Source: Clostridia bacterium (GTDB lineage: Bacteria > Bacillota > Clostridia > Oscillospirales > CAG-272). Taken from it: DNA of 64,000 nt. The notes below the pieces were generated by a model. It made no database searches and was not told the DNA's origin. It saw nothing but the letters and a program-made list of their open reading frames with translations. The translations under genes and the position numbers were made by a program. Below are positions 1-8,698 of this stretch, one piece after another. Positions within the stretch are counted from its first letter, which is position 1; each line of letters opens with the position of its first letter. The stretch lies in assembly GCA_017504625.1 (NCBI GenBank), contig JAFVQU010000020.1:62001-126000 (forward strand). The letters run 5' to 3'.

Positions 1-1116
1 TCGAAGCTTGACTATACGAAGGCCTCAACCTTTATGCAGCTTGAAAACGACAACATTTGCTCGGTTCCCGAATTTATCGGGGTTGCTAATCGCCTTGATA
101 GAAGGGTGTACGACGTTATAATCGGCAAGCTTTACGGTGATCCAAAGGCGGAAAGAGAAATTGCGGAGTGGTGCGACATCGCCAAGGTCCTTCACGATCT
201 TAAGGGCGCGAGGATAGGTCTTATGGGTCATACTCTCGAGGCGATGTACGACATGCACACTGATCCTACCGCCATTTCAAGCGCATTCGGTGTTCACGTG
301 CCATTGCTTGAGGTTGATTCGGTCGCGAAGATTTACAGTGAGGTTACTGATAAAGAAATTGCCGATAAGATCAAACTTATCGACTGCGAATTTGATATGC
401 TCGAGCCCAAGAGCGATCCTGTCACCATGAAGCTTACCGATGAAGATAAATACCGCGCGGCGCGCGATGCAGTAGCGCTTGAAAAATTTGTTGAAAAGAA
501 CAAATTGACAGGACTTGCATATTATTACGAGGGCGCGGAGGGAAGCCTTAACCGTGAAGTCGCAACTAACTTTATCGTCGGTAACTCTATACTTAACGCG
601 CAGGGAATTCCCATGTGCGGTGAGTATGATATCAAGACCTGCATTGCAATGCTGATAATGGATAGGCTCAATATTGGCGGAAGCTTTGCAGAATTCCATC
701 CGATAGATTTTGAGGAGGATTTTGTTCTTATTGGACACGACGGACCTCATCATCTTGCTATCGCTGATGGTAAGCCGATACTTAGAAGCCTTAAAAAGTA
801 CCACGGCAAGCCCGGCTCGGGCGCATCGGTTGAGTTTAAGCTCAAGGAGGGCAAGATCACAATGCTTGGAATTACCCAAAAGTCAGATGGCAGATTTAAA
901 TTTGTCATCGGTGAGGGTTATTCGCAAAAGGGGCCTATCCCTCCTACAGGAAATACCAATACACGCGGATTTTTTGAGCCCACTACCTGTGAATTTTTGA
1001 AGAAATGGGTAATGGAAGGACCTACGCATCACTATGCGCTCGGTGTAGGTCATCACGCGAAAGCTATTGCCAAAATTGCCGACGTTCTGGGAATTGAGGC
1101 AGTTATCGTAAAATAA
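1..1116 (+). CDS. L-arabinose/L-fucose isomerase-family protein (5' truncated)
   Basis: The frame is open from the first base, so the gene starts upstream; 371 residues are visible and roughly the first 100 of the usual 470-500 are missing. The family interconverts aldose and ketose sugars (such as L-arabinose to L-ribulose) in the cytoplasm using a divalent metal. The expected C-terminal lobe is present: an acidic CGEYDIKT stretch, GHDGPHHL, and the terminal THHYALGVGHH motif, which would supply metal-ligand Glu and His residues by analogy with AraA. It lies 17 bp before a large glycoside hydrolase gene, so the two probably belong to one sugar-use operon. The exact substrate (arabinose, fucose or another pentose/deoxyhexose) cannot be told. 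Confidence 0.8.
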   Translation, partial: SKLDYTKASTFMQLENDNICSVPEFIGVANRLDRRVYDVIIGKLYGDPKAEREIAEWCDIAKVLHDLKGARIGLMGHTLEAMYDMHTDPTAISSAFGVHVPLLEVDSVAKIYSEVTDKEIADKIKLIDCEFDMLEPKSDPVTMKLTDEDKYRAARDAVALEKFVEKNKLTGLAYYYEGAEGSLNREVATNFIVGNSILNAQGIPMCGEYDIKTCIAMLIMDRLNIGGSFAEFHPIDFEEDFVLIGHDGPHHLAIADGKPILRSLKKYHGKPGSGASVEFKLKEGKITMLGITQKSDGRFKFVIGEGYSQKGPIPPTGNTNTRGFFEPTTCEFLKKWVMEGPTHHYALGVGHHAKAIAKIADVLGIEAVIVK

Positions 1117-1133
1117 AGACTTGGAGTAAGGCT

Positions 1134-4100
1134 ATGAGTGAAAAAGCATATGAGAGCTTTGTAAATCCCGATAAAATATATCACGGAACAGATTTTTGGA
1201 TGCTCAATGATAAGCTTGAGGCAGATGAGATAGTCCGTCAGCTTCACGAAATGAAAAAGCAAGGAGTTTATACCTTTATCGCGAGAACATATATCGGGCT
1301 TAAAAGCGACTACCCGGGTCCCGAATTTCAGTCTAAGCTTCGCGTTATAGTTGATACCGCAACAAGGCTTAATATGAAGCTGTTTTTACAGGCGGGATAT
1401 ATGCCCGAGGACGTTACGGGACTGCCGCGTGAGTACGCGCTTAATTATATTAAGGTCTATCGCGAGGGCGATGAGATCCCCGAGGACGAAAGGGTGCTTA
1501 TAAAACATAACGAGTTTATATTTACGGAATGGAATTCTGCAATATTCCTCGATATGTTCAACCGTGATTCGATGGAATTTTATATCAAGCAAAGCTACGA
1601 GGAGGTTTGGCGAGATTTTGCCCTCGATTTTGGGAAAGCAATCATTTCTGTATGGGTGGATGAGCCAAGCTATAAGGCGGAGCATTTGCCATTCCCACGT
1701 GGAATTGAGGAGAGGTTTCTTGAGCGTTGGGGATATCCTTTGATAGAGAATCTGCCCAAGCTTTTCTTCGATATTGACGGATATAAAACACTTCGCTATC
1801 ACTACCGCAAGCTTTTGCAGGATCTGCTTGAGGAAAACTATTTTAAGTCAGTCAGAGAGTGGTGCAACGCGCATGGGCTTATGGCAAGTGGTCACCTTAT
1901 GCTTGAGGACAGGCTTGGATTGCAAATCGCACGCGCGGGTGCGACAATGCCGTTCTACAAATATTTCGATATTCCCGGAATTGACGTTTTGCAAGGTCAG
2001 CAAAATTGGAAGAGAGGCGAATTGAAGCCGGCATACGGCGGGGATTACACCTACCGCGACACGATGATGAACACTCCGATTCAGTGCGCATCTGCGGCGC
2101 GACAGATCGGAAGCGAGCATATTCTTTGTGAAATGTACGCCCTGACCAGTCAGAATATGACCTTCCGTATGCAGAAATACATGTTTGATTACCTCGCATC
2201 GCACGGTATAAATCACCGAAGCGTGCACGGAATCTTCTATTCGCTAAAGGGAAGATCGAAACGCGTTTATCCTCCGCATATAAACTATTATCAGCCTTAT
2301 TGGAACGACGTTCACATAATGAATGACTACGTTGCGGCGGTGTCGCGATTTATCAGTATTGGCAAGCCTGAGGGCGAGGCAGTGGTGATCCACCCTCTGG
2401 ATTCGGCGTTCTGTGAATATACCTGTTTTGCTGATAGCAAAATTACCGGACTTCAGCCCTCACGTGTCAATCTTGCAAAAAGAGATGCAAATTTTCTTAA
2501 TATGACAACTAGTCTATCGCTTTCGGGCTGTATATTCGACTATGGCGACGAGAGATCTATCGAGCGCGACGGCTCGGTTGAGGGAGGTCTTTTTTATATA
2601 GGCAAAATGTCGTACGATACTGTCGTGATTCCCGATCTTATTGAAATTCAGAAATCCACGCTTGATAAGATCCGAGAATTTGCATCGCAGGGCGGCAGGG
2701 TTGTTGTTCTTGGAGGTGCACCGACAATGCTTGACGGCATTGAAACCTCGAGGAATCTGCTTTGTGATATTGAAAACGTCATTTACGTTGACGGGCTTTC
2801 ACAGCTTACTTCACTTCTGCAGACTAAGAAATATTCGATCTTTTGCGAGGAAGAAAACAGAAACATAATGGTTCGCCGCAGAGTTGATGGCATGAACGCA
2901 TATTATTACATCTTTAATGCCGACGGCAAGGAGGAAAAGCATATCGTTCTGACTATCAATGGAAGCGTTAAGGCAGAAATTTGGAACCCCTTTGATAAGA
3001 GCCGAAAATCTCTTGAATGTACATATAATAACTGCAAAACCGAGATTGAGATTACACTTGCTGCGGGTGGGAACGCGCTTGTGTACACCGAGGAAATAAA
3101 AGATGTGGTGAGTACAAATGAGAAATCGGCAAAAATGACGCTTACTATGCCGCTTAAATCAGAATTCGAGGTTGAGAGAAAGCACAAGAACGTTCTTTTG
3201 ATGGAGTATTGCTCGTACAAAAAAGGAGATGGGGAGTTCACCTGCGAATATCCCGTGGTAGCGGTACAGCAACAGCTTGTAGAGCAAAATTATACGGGTG
3301 AGCTTACACAGAAATATACGTTTTACTCCGAGCTTGAAATTGAAGGACTTGAGCTTGCGCTTGAGGATGCAGAGCAGCATAGAATATTCCTCAACGGTGA
3401 AGAGGTTGAGGTTAATGTCAACGGATATTATTGGGCAAAGGCATTCCAAAAGGTAGCCATGCCGAAATCAAGAATAGGATTAAATGTTATTGAACTCAAG
3501 CGACATTACGTTCCGCTTGCAAAGATCCGTCGCAAGATATCGTCGCTTTTTGAAAATCGACTTGGAGTTGAGCTTGAAGCAGTGTATCTGCTTGGCGATT
3601 TTTCGGTCAAGATGAACCAAGAGCCAACGAGAAACGGCGCTCTTCGTTATTCTCGTCTTGATATAAAGCTTACAGATGAAGAAAAGCAAGTTGCTGGTGA
3701 ACTTACAAAGGCGGGATATCCCTTCTATGCGGGAAGCATTGCTCTTACGCGAAAATTTGAGTGGAAGGGAAATACCGATGGTTTAAAAATTGCACTTGAC
3801 GAACTTGATGCCTGCATATGTCATGTCAAGGTCAATGGAATTGATTGCGGCAGCATGCACACCTATCCCTTTGAGCTTGATATATCAGCAGCGGTAAAGG
3901 ACGGTGAAAACACCGTTACCCTTGAGATTGTCAACACGCTTAGAAATTTGCTTGGCCCGTGGCACAGACCGCAGGGCGAGGTAGGCAATATTAGAAGCGC
4001 GTACGAGGAGCCCGACATCGCGTGGATGGGCGTTGCAACAAAGGGCGACAACACATGGTATGACAACCGTGTTCCCGATACAAATTTCTGGACTGACAGC

Positions 4101-4154
4101 TATATGCTTACACCACTTGGAATAAGAGGATTGAAGTTAAAAAAGGATATTTAA
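1134..4154 (+). CDS. Large cytoplasmic glycoside hydrolase, GH106/GH2-like
   Basis: A 1006-residue protein with no signal peptide. The N-terminal region (FWMLNDKLEADEIVRQL, then LFLQAGYMPEDVTGLP) resembles the TIM-barrel start of GH106-type alpha-L-rhamnosidase-like enzymes. Around residue 500 comes a segment with IREFASQGGRVVVLGG, typical of the flavodoxin-like middle domain in that group. The C-terminal 150 residues look like a GH2-type sugar-binding jelly roll (DGENTVTLEIVNTLRN, then LGPWH). Catalytic glutamates cannot be assigned by eye. The start has a GGAG ribosome site 9 bp upstream. Being co-directional with the isomerase-like gene suggests it frees a deoxyhexose or pentose from imported oligosaccharides. 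Family assignment is moderate and specificity unknown. Confidence 0.62.
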   Translation: MSEKAYESFVNPDKIYHGTDFWMLNDKLEADEIVRQLHEMKKQGVYTFIARTYIGLKSDYPGPEFQSKLRVIVDTATRLNMKLFLQAGYMPEDVTGLPREYALNYIKVYREGDEIPEDERVLIKHNEFIFTEWNSAIFLDMFNRDSMEFYIKQSYEEVWRDFALDFGKAIISVWVDEPSYKAEHLPFPRGIEERFLERWGYPLIENLPKLFFDIDGYKTLRYHYRKLLQDLLEENYFKSVREWCNAHGLMASGHLMLEDRLGLQIARAGATMPFYKYFDIPGIDVLQGQQNWKRGELKPAYGGDYTYRDTMMNTPIQCASAARQIGSEHILCEMYALTSQNMTFRMQKYMFDYLASHGINHRSVHGIFYSLKGRSKRVYPPHINYYQPYWNDVHIMNDYVAAVSRFISIGKPEGEAVVIHPLDSAFCEYTCFADSKITGLQPSRVNLAKRDANFLNMTTSLSLSGCIFDYGDERSIERDGSVEGGLFYIGKMSYDTVVIPDLIEIQKSTLDKIREFASQGGRVVVLGGAPTMLDGIETSRNLLCDIENVIYVDGLSQLTSLLQTKKYSIFCEEENRNIMVRRRVDGMNAYYYIFNADGKEEKHIVLTINGSVKAEIWNPFDKSRKSLECTYNNCKTEIEITLAAGGNALVYTEEIKDVVSTNEKSAKMTLTMPLKSEFEVERKHKNVLLMEYCSYKKGDGEFTCEYPVVAVQQQLVEQNYTGELTQKYTFYSELEIEGLELALEDAEQHRIFLNGEEVEVNVNGYYWAKAFQKVAMPKSRIGLNVIELKRHYVPLAKIRRKISSLFENRLGVELEAVYLLGDFSVKMNQEPTRNGALRYSRLDIKLTDEEKQVAGELTKAGYPFYAGSIALTRKFEWKGNTDGLKIALDELDACICHVKVNGIDCGSMHTYPFELDISAAVKDGENTVTLEIVNTLRNLLGPWHRPQGEVGNIRSAYEEPDIAWMGVATKGDNTWYDNRVPDTNFWTDSYMLTPLGIRGLKLKKDI

Positions 4155-4162
4155 AATTAAGG

Positions 4163-4192
4163 AAGAGCGTGCAAAAATGCGCGCTCTTTTTT
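4163..4192 (+). terminator. Intrinsic terminator after the glycoside hydrolase
   Basis: Eight-bp stem (GAGCGTGC with GCGCGCTC, one G-T wobble), loop AAAAAT, then a run of six T. Confidence 0.85.
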
Positions 4193-4203
4193 GATAAAAC
4201 CTA

Positions 4204-4232
4204 TTGCAATTTGAGATACACTGTGATATAAT
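4204..4232 (+). promoter_or_regulatory. Sigma-A promoter for the XRE-TPR regulator gene
   Basis: TTGCAA at 4204-4209 and TATAAT at 4227-4232, 17 bp apart, with an extended -10 TGA just upstream. It begins 12 bp after a terminator. Confidence 0.8.
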
Positions 4233-4274
4233 TGCTCTATAGTAATTCTCATTTACCTTTTGAAAGGACAAAAG

Positions 4275-5183
4275 ATGAATATAGGAAAGAAAATAAAGGA
4301 GCTTCGAACCGAGAAGCTTATGACGCAAAGCGAGCTTGCGGGAACTGAAATAACACGAAATATGCTCAGCAGAATAGAGAACGAGGCGGCTCTGCCGTCG
4401 CTTGGCACGGTTTTGTATCTTGCAGAGCGATTGGGTGTGCCTGCGGGATATTTGCTCAGCGAGGGCGCTGAGGAATTTACATATCAGAAAAGCGTCGTTA
4501 TGAAAAACGTGAAAAAAGCTTATGCAGACCGCAGATATGAGCTTTGTCGCGACCTTTGTATTGAGACATTTGAGGAGCTTGACGATGAGCTTGAGCTTAT
4601 AATGACCGATTCTTGTCTCGGTATTGCGGAAGAGTATATGAGAAACGGATTTTTAAGAGATGCGTGCTCCTATCTTGATGAAGCGATAACGCACTCCGAA
4701 AAAACGATATACAACACCGTGGTGCAGAGAAACAGCGTCAAGGTTCTTTTTGGACTGCTCAAGGAGATCTCCCCCTCTCTTGATTCATATGAGATAGATA
4801 CCGATGTCGACACCTTCGCCATCAGTCCGCAAACACTTAATTCCGTTTTTTGTAAATACGTGTCGGTGCTTTTTGATCCAACAAAATACGAAGCCTTCAT
4901 ATCGGAGTTTACAGATGAATCTGTTGAGCGACTTGCAGAATCAGACAAGCCCTACGTATATCATCTGCAGGCGCAAAGGTGTATGCTGAAAAAGGATTTC
5001 AAGGGGGCATTGAAGCTTCTTGATAAAGTTATGAATTCAATGATAGGCTCGCAGAAGCTGTTACTTTATTACGCTTGCGCAGATATGGAGATCTGTTGTC
5101 GCGAGACTGACGATTATAAGGGCGCGTATGAGTTTGCTCAGAACAAGCGGGAAATACTCGAGCACATGCTTGCAGAGGTTTAA
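4275..5183 (+). CDS. XRE-family regulator with TPR-like sensor domain
   Basis: 302 residues. Residues 1-65 form a Cro/C1 helix-turn-helix (IGKKIKELRTEKLMTQSELA, then RNMLSRIENEAALPSLGTVL). The rest is all-helical and resembles tetratricopeptide repeats found in RRNPP/Rgg-like regulators, which sense peptides or partner proteins. No membrane segment is seen, so it probably acts as a cytoplasmic DNA-binding protein. The ATG at 4275 is chosen over an upstream TTG because GAAAGGA sits 6 bp before it. One base separates its stop from the lipoprotein start, so the two are co-transcribed. Target genes cannot be inferred. Confidence 0.85.
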   Translation: MNIGKKIKELRTEKLMTQSELAGTEITRNMLSRIENEAALPSLGTVLYLAERLGVPAGYLLSEGAEEFTYQKSVVMKNVKKAYADRRYELCRDLCIETFEELDDELELIMTDSCLGIAEEYMRNGFLRDACSYLDEAITHSEKTIYNTVVQRNSVKVLFGLLKEISPSLDSYEIDTDVDTFAISPQTLNSVFCKYVSVLFDPTKYEAFISEFTDESVERLAESDKPYVYHLQAQRCMLKKDFKGALKLLDKVMNSMIGSQKLLLYYACADMEICCRETDDYKGAYEFAQNKREILEHMLAEV

Positions 5184-5184
5184 A

Positions 5185-5739
5185 ATGAAACGTATACTAA
5201 GATTTACTGTCGTTATGCTGCTGTTCACAATACTTTTGTGTGCTTGCTCAAACCGTAGCGGAGTTTACGGAGGTGAGCCGCTCGACGAAGAAAAACTATC
5301 CGAAATAAAGTCATCTATATTCACTGAAAAGGAAAGTGATAGGATCAACGAAAGTACGGTTGCAGAAAAAGACGAAATCAAGACTGAAAAAGAGATTGAC
5401 GACGATATTGAAACAACTGCGGCAAATCTTGATGAGGATGCAAGTGCGAATGCCACCGAAGCTCTCACGACCGAGGAGGAAAGCGAGGAAACAAAAGTCG
5501 ATACAGATGCTTTTGATGAAACGGAGGGCGAAAAAGCAACTGAATCCAAGTCTGTAACGGAACACGAAAGCGCGACCGAAAGCTCTGAGATCGGCATCGT
5601 TTATTGGACGAAAAACGGTACGGTATGGCATAACAGAAAAGAGTGCGGGCATATCAAGAATTCTGAGGCGATATCCGGCACAGTTGACGAAGCAAAGGAA
5701 GCGGGAAAGACAAGACTTTGCTCATCGTGCGCAAAATAA
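5185..5739 (+). CDS. Lipoprotein with acidic linker and C-terminal Cys/His domain
   Basis: 184 residues. It begins with a lipoprotein signal (MKRILRF, hydrophobic core, lipobox LCAC at about residues 17-20) and so is probably anchored to the outer face of the membrane. Residues 30-130 are a low-complexity Glu/Thr/Ala/Asp linker. The last 45 residues form a small domain (YWTKNGTVWHNRKECGHIKN, then TRLCSSCAK) with one His and four Cys. Similar short tails occur in many Firmicutes surface proteins and may bind metal; that role is inferred. It lies directly behind the XRE-TPR regulator, which may sense or control it. Function unknown. Confidence 0.8.
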   Translation: MKRILRFTVVMLLFTILLCACSNRSGVYGGEPLDEEKLSEIKSSIFTEKESDRINESTVAEKDEIKTEKEIDDDIETTAANLDEDASANATEALTTEEESEETKVDTDAFDETEGEKATESKSVTEHESATESSEIGIVYWTKNGTVWHNRKECGHIKNSEAISGTVDEAKEAGKTRLCSSCAK

Positions 5740-5801
5740 TTTATATAACAAAACGGTTGTTAACGGTTAAGCGAATTTAAGAAAAAATATACCGTAGATA
5801 A

Positions 5802-5830
5802 TTGACAACCTGATTATTTTGTGATATAAT
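5802..5830 (+). promoter_or_regulatory. Consensus sigma-A promoter for mgsA
   Basis: TTGACA at 5802-5807, 17 bp spacer, TATAAT at 5825-5830, with an extended -10 TGA. A perfect match in both hexamers, suggesting strong expression. Confidence 0.9.
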
Positions 5831-5912
5831 GTCAATATGTAGGTAAAATGGATCAATTAGATTCTTTTTGCGATACTCGGCATCATACTTAAAATCATCG
5901 ATGGAGGACCAA

Positions 5913-6359
5913 ATGGAAATAGCAATAATAGCACACGATCTTAAAAAAGAGCTGATAACCCAGTTTTGTATTGCGTATTGCGGAATTTTAAGTAAGCACA
6001 ATATCTGCGCTACCGGAATTACCGCTAAATATATATCCGAAGCCACAGGTCTTAAGATAGAAAAGCTCCTCAGCGGTGAGCAGGGTGGAGAGCAACAGAT
6101 CGCCTCAAGGATCTCCTACGACGAAATTGACGTTCTTCTTTACTTCCGCGATACTCGTCCTTCCAGTGAAAGCAACGTTCACAGTGACGTAGAGCGTGAG
6201 CTTTTGCTTATGTGCGACAGATATAACGTTCCCGTTGCAACGAATATCGCGACGGCAGAGGTAATTATTATGGCTCTCGATCGTGGCGACCTTAGCTGGC
6301 GTGAGCTTGTAAACCCCAAGTCAGAGTACAACAGAAATAAGAATAAAAATAATTTCTGA
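5913..6359 (+). CDS. mgsA: Methylglyoxal synthase, divergent active site
   Basis: 148 residues, the normal length. The family converts dihydroxyacetone phosphate to methylglyoxal and phosphate in the cytoplasm, bypassing lower glycolysis. Conserved features are IAIIAHDLKK near the N-terminus, ATGITAKYI, SGEQGGEQQIASRI and VPVATNIATAEVI. Two differences stand out. The catalytic aspartate of GGDQQ (Asp71 in E. coli) is Glu60 here. The segment after RD (E. coli PHDPD) carries a two-residue insertion and reads SNVHSDV. The enzyme may be slow, or active in altered form. ATG 5913 is chosen over an upstream ATG because GGAGG lies 5 bp before it. The thrS T-box leader follows. Confidence 0.88.
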   Translation: MEIAIIAHDLKKELITQFCIAYCGILSKHNICATGITAKYISEATGLKIEKLLSGEQGGEQQIASRISYDEIDVLLYFRDTRPSSESNVHSDVERELLLMCDRYNVPVATNIATAEVIIMALDRGDLSWRELVNPKSEYNRNKNKNNF

Positions 6360-6395
6360 TCCTGTAAAAATCCAAAAAGACAAGTTTTATACGGT

Positions 6396-6552
6396 AGATG
6401 CATACAGAGAGAAAACGGCTGCTGAGAGTTTTTTGCTAAGCGTATAGAATACCACTTTTTGCGCTAAAATTCTATATCTAATGAGTTAAAAGCTCGGGTG
6501 GAACCGTGCATTATGCACCCCGAACACGTTTGTGTTCGGGGTGTTTATTTTT
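6396..6552 (+). promoter_or_regulatory. T-box leader controlling thrS (threonine-tRNA sensing)
   Basis: The T-box core GGGTGGAACCGTG is at 6496-6508. It is followed by a 12-bp terminator stem (CACCCCGAACAC at 6516-6527 with its complement at 6532-6543) and a T-rich tail. Upstream, TAGAT (6396) can pair with ATCTA (6476) to close Stem I, AGAGAG and GCTGAGAG resemble conserved Stem I elements, and GAATACCAC presents ACC (6451-6453), a threonine codon that would pair with the GGU anticodon. Uncharged tRNA-Thr should stabilise the antiterminator and turn thrS on. No clear promoter is visible between mgsA and the leader, so it may be read from the mgsA promoter. Confidence 0.9.
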
Positions 6553-6591
6553 ACAAACAAATACATCACATAAAAGGAAAAGGTACTGAAA

Positions 6592-8532
6592 ATGAAAATC
6601 AATTTTGGTTCACAAATTTTTGAATCCGAGGCTCCCGTAACGGTTTACGATGCCGCAAAGGAAGCATTCGGAATGGTAGAGAGAAGCGTTATTGCCGCAT
6701 CGGTTAACGGTGAAACGGTTGCTCTCAATTATGAAATAAGCGGCGATGCTGACGTTCAGCTGCTCACCTTCGCGGATAAGGAGGGTGCACACGTGTTCAG
6801 ACACACCGCGGCGCATATTCTTGCGCAGGCAGTTAAAAGACTTTATCCCGCCACAAAGCTGACTATCGGTCCTGCGATTGATAACGGTTTCTATTACGAC
6901 TTTGACAGCGAGATTCCTTTCACTCCCGATGTACTCAAGGCTCTTGAGGGCGAGATGAAGAAGATCGTTAAGGAAAACCACAAGATCGAGAGATTTGAGC
7001 TTCCCAGAGAAGAAGCAATTGCGTTTATGATCGAAAGAGAAGAGCCCTATAAGGTTCAGCTCATCGAGGAGCTTCCCGAGGGCGAGGTAATCAGCTTCTA
7101 CCGTCAGGGCGAGTTCGTTGATCTCTGCGCAGGTCCTCACCTCTTTGCAACCGGTGCTGTTAAGGCATTCAAGCTTACTCAGTGCACGGGTGCTTATTGG
7201 AAGGGCGACCAGAACAATAAGCAGCTTCAGAGAATTTACGGTCTTGCTTTCCCCTCCAAGGATGAGCTTAACGCTTACGTAACTATGCTTGAGGAAGCGA
7301 GAAAGCGCGACCACAACAAGATCGGCCGTGAGCTTGAGTATTTCACTACGGTTGATTCTATCGGTCAGGGACTTCCTATCATTCTCCCCAAGGGCTCTCG
7401 AGTTATTCAGACTCTCCAGCGTTGGATAGAGGACGAGGAGCAGAGAAGAGGCTATCAGCTTACCAAGACGCCCCTTATGGCAAAGCGCGATCTTTACAGA
7501 ATTTCGGGACACTGGGATCACTACCGTGACGGTATGTTTATTCTCGGCGACGCGGATGATGAAACAAAGGAGTGCTTTGCTCTCCGTCCTATGACCTGCC
7601 CCTTCCAGTATCAGGTCTTCCTTAACAGAAAGCGTTCCTACAGAGATCTTCCTATGAGACTTGGCGAGACATCGACGCTCTTCAGAAACGAGGATAGCGG
7701 TGAGATGCACGGTCTTATCCGTGTTCGTCAGTTTACCATATCCGAGGGTCACCTCATTCTCCGTCCCGAGCAGCTTGCGGAGGAATTCAAGGGCTGTCTT
7801 GACCTTGCGATCTACTGTCTTGAAACTCTCGGACTCCTTGAGGATTGCACCTTCCGCTTCTCTCAGTGGGATCCCAAGCGTACCGATAAGTACGAGGGAA
7901 CTGCAGAGCAGTGGAACGAGGCCCAGAATATAATGGGCGAGCTTCTTGATAAGTATATCGGACGTGATAACTACGTCATTGGTATTGATGAAGCGGCTTT
8001 CTACGGCCCTAAGCTCGATATTCAGTGTAAGAACGTATTTGGTAAGGAAGATACGATCGTTACCATTCAGGTAGATATGCTTCTTGCAAAGAAGTTCGGT
8101 ATGGAATACGTTGACTCCGATAATACGATGAAGACTCCTTACATTATCCACCGTACCTCGATGGGATGCTACGAGAGAACTCTCGCGCTCCTTATTGAAA
8201 AGTATGCAGGCGCGCTTCCTACTTGGATGGCTCCCGTTCAGGTCAGAATGCTTCCTATCGGTGACGAGCAGGTTGCATACTGCGAGGAGATCGAAAAGAG
8301 ACTCACCGCGCTTGGCGTTCGTTGTGAGATCGATAAGAGAAATGAAACTATCGGATATAAGCTCCGTAACGCTCAGCTTGAAAAGCTCCCCTATATGATC
8401 GTAGTGGGTGCAAAGGAGGTTGAGAGCAACACCCTTGCTGTTCGTTCAAGAAAGGACGGCGAGAAGGGTGCTATGACTCCCGATCAGTTTATCAGCGAGC
8501 TTCTTCTTGAAATCGCAGAAAAGAGAAGATAA
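6592..8532 (+). CDS. thrS: Threonine-tRNA ligase
   Basis: 646 residues, full length. It charges tRNA-Thr with threonine in the cytoplasm. The order is as expected: TGS domain (1-62), SAD editing domain with HTAAHILAQ (about 72) and DLCAGPHL (about 179), the class II catalytic core (motif 2 area MTCPFQYQVF, then YGPKLDIQ and HRTSMGCYER) and the anticodon-binding domain (APVQVRMLPIGDEQ). Motif 3 reads HRTSMGCYERTLALLIE rather than the commoner HRAILGSLERFIGILIE, so it is a somewhat divergent clostridial form. It is preceded by a threonine T-box and AAAAGGAAAAGG, and followed at once by a terminator. Confidence 0.97.
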   Translation: MKINFGSQIFESEAPVTVYDAAKEAFGMVERSVIAASVNGETVALNYEISGDADVQLLTFADKEGAHVFRHTAAHILAQAVKRLYPATKLTIGPAIDNGFYYDFDSEIPFTPDVLKALEGEMKKIVKENHKIERFELPREEAIAFMIEREEPYKVQLIEELPEGEVISFYRQGEFVDLCAGPHLFATGAVKAFKLTQCTGAYWKGDQNNKQLQRIYGLAFPSKDELNAYVTMLEEARKRDHNKIGRELEYFTTVDSIGQGLPIILPKGSRVIQTLQRWIEDEEQRRGYQLTKTPLMAKRDLYRISGHWDHYRDGMFILGDADDETKECFALRPMTCPFQYQVFLNRKRSYRDLPMRLGETSTLFRNEDSGEMHGLIRVRQFTISEGHLILRPEQLAEEFKGCLDLAIYCLETLGLLEDCTFRFSQWDPKRTDKYEGTAEQWNEAQNIMGELLDKYIGRDNYVIGIDEAAFYGPKLDIQCKNVFGKEDTIVTIQVDMLLAKKFGMEYVDSDNTMKTPYIIHRTSMGCYERTLALLIEKYAGALPTWMAPVQVRMLPIGDEQVAYCEEIEKRLTALGVRCEIDKRNETIGYKLRNAQLEKLPYMIVVGAKEVESNTLAVRSRKDGEKGAMTPDQFISELLLEIAEKRR

Positions 8533-8540
8533 TAAAAATA

Positions 8541-8575
8541 TATCAAGCCTCCAAAAACGGGGGCTTGATTTTTAT
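8541..8575 (+). terminator. thrS terminator
   Basis: Stem ATCAAGCCTCC with GGGGGCTTGAT (one wobble), loop AAAAAC, then TTTTATT. Confidence 0.88.
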
Positions 8576-8620
8576 TCAAAAAAAATTTACAAACCGGATA
8601 AATGTTTACAATTTATTACT

Positions 8621-8649
8621 TTAAAATTGAATATATCGTATAGTATAAT
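8621..8649 (+). promoter_or_regulatory. Possible promoter of the dockerin protein gene
   Basis: TATAAT at 8644-8649 is clear. The hexamer 17 bp upstream (TTAAAA) is a poor -35, so only the -10 is well supported. Confidence 0.45.
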
Positions 8650-8698
8650 AAAACTCAGTAAATACCGATAAAGTAAATTTTCTTTAAGGAGAATTGTA

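Noticed and set aside
4211..4232. TTGAGA as the -35 box of the XRE gene promoter
   Set aside because: It is only 10 bp from TATAAT; TTGCAA at 4204 gives the correct 17-bp spacing.
6610..8151. 513-codon open frame on the minus strand opposite thrS
   Set aside because: It mirrors thrS codons, has no ribosome site and no recognisable family; the thrS frame is certain.
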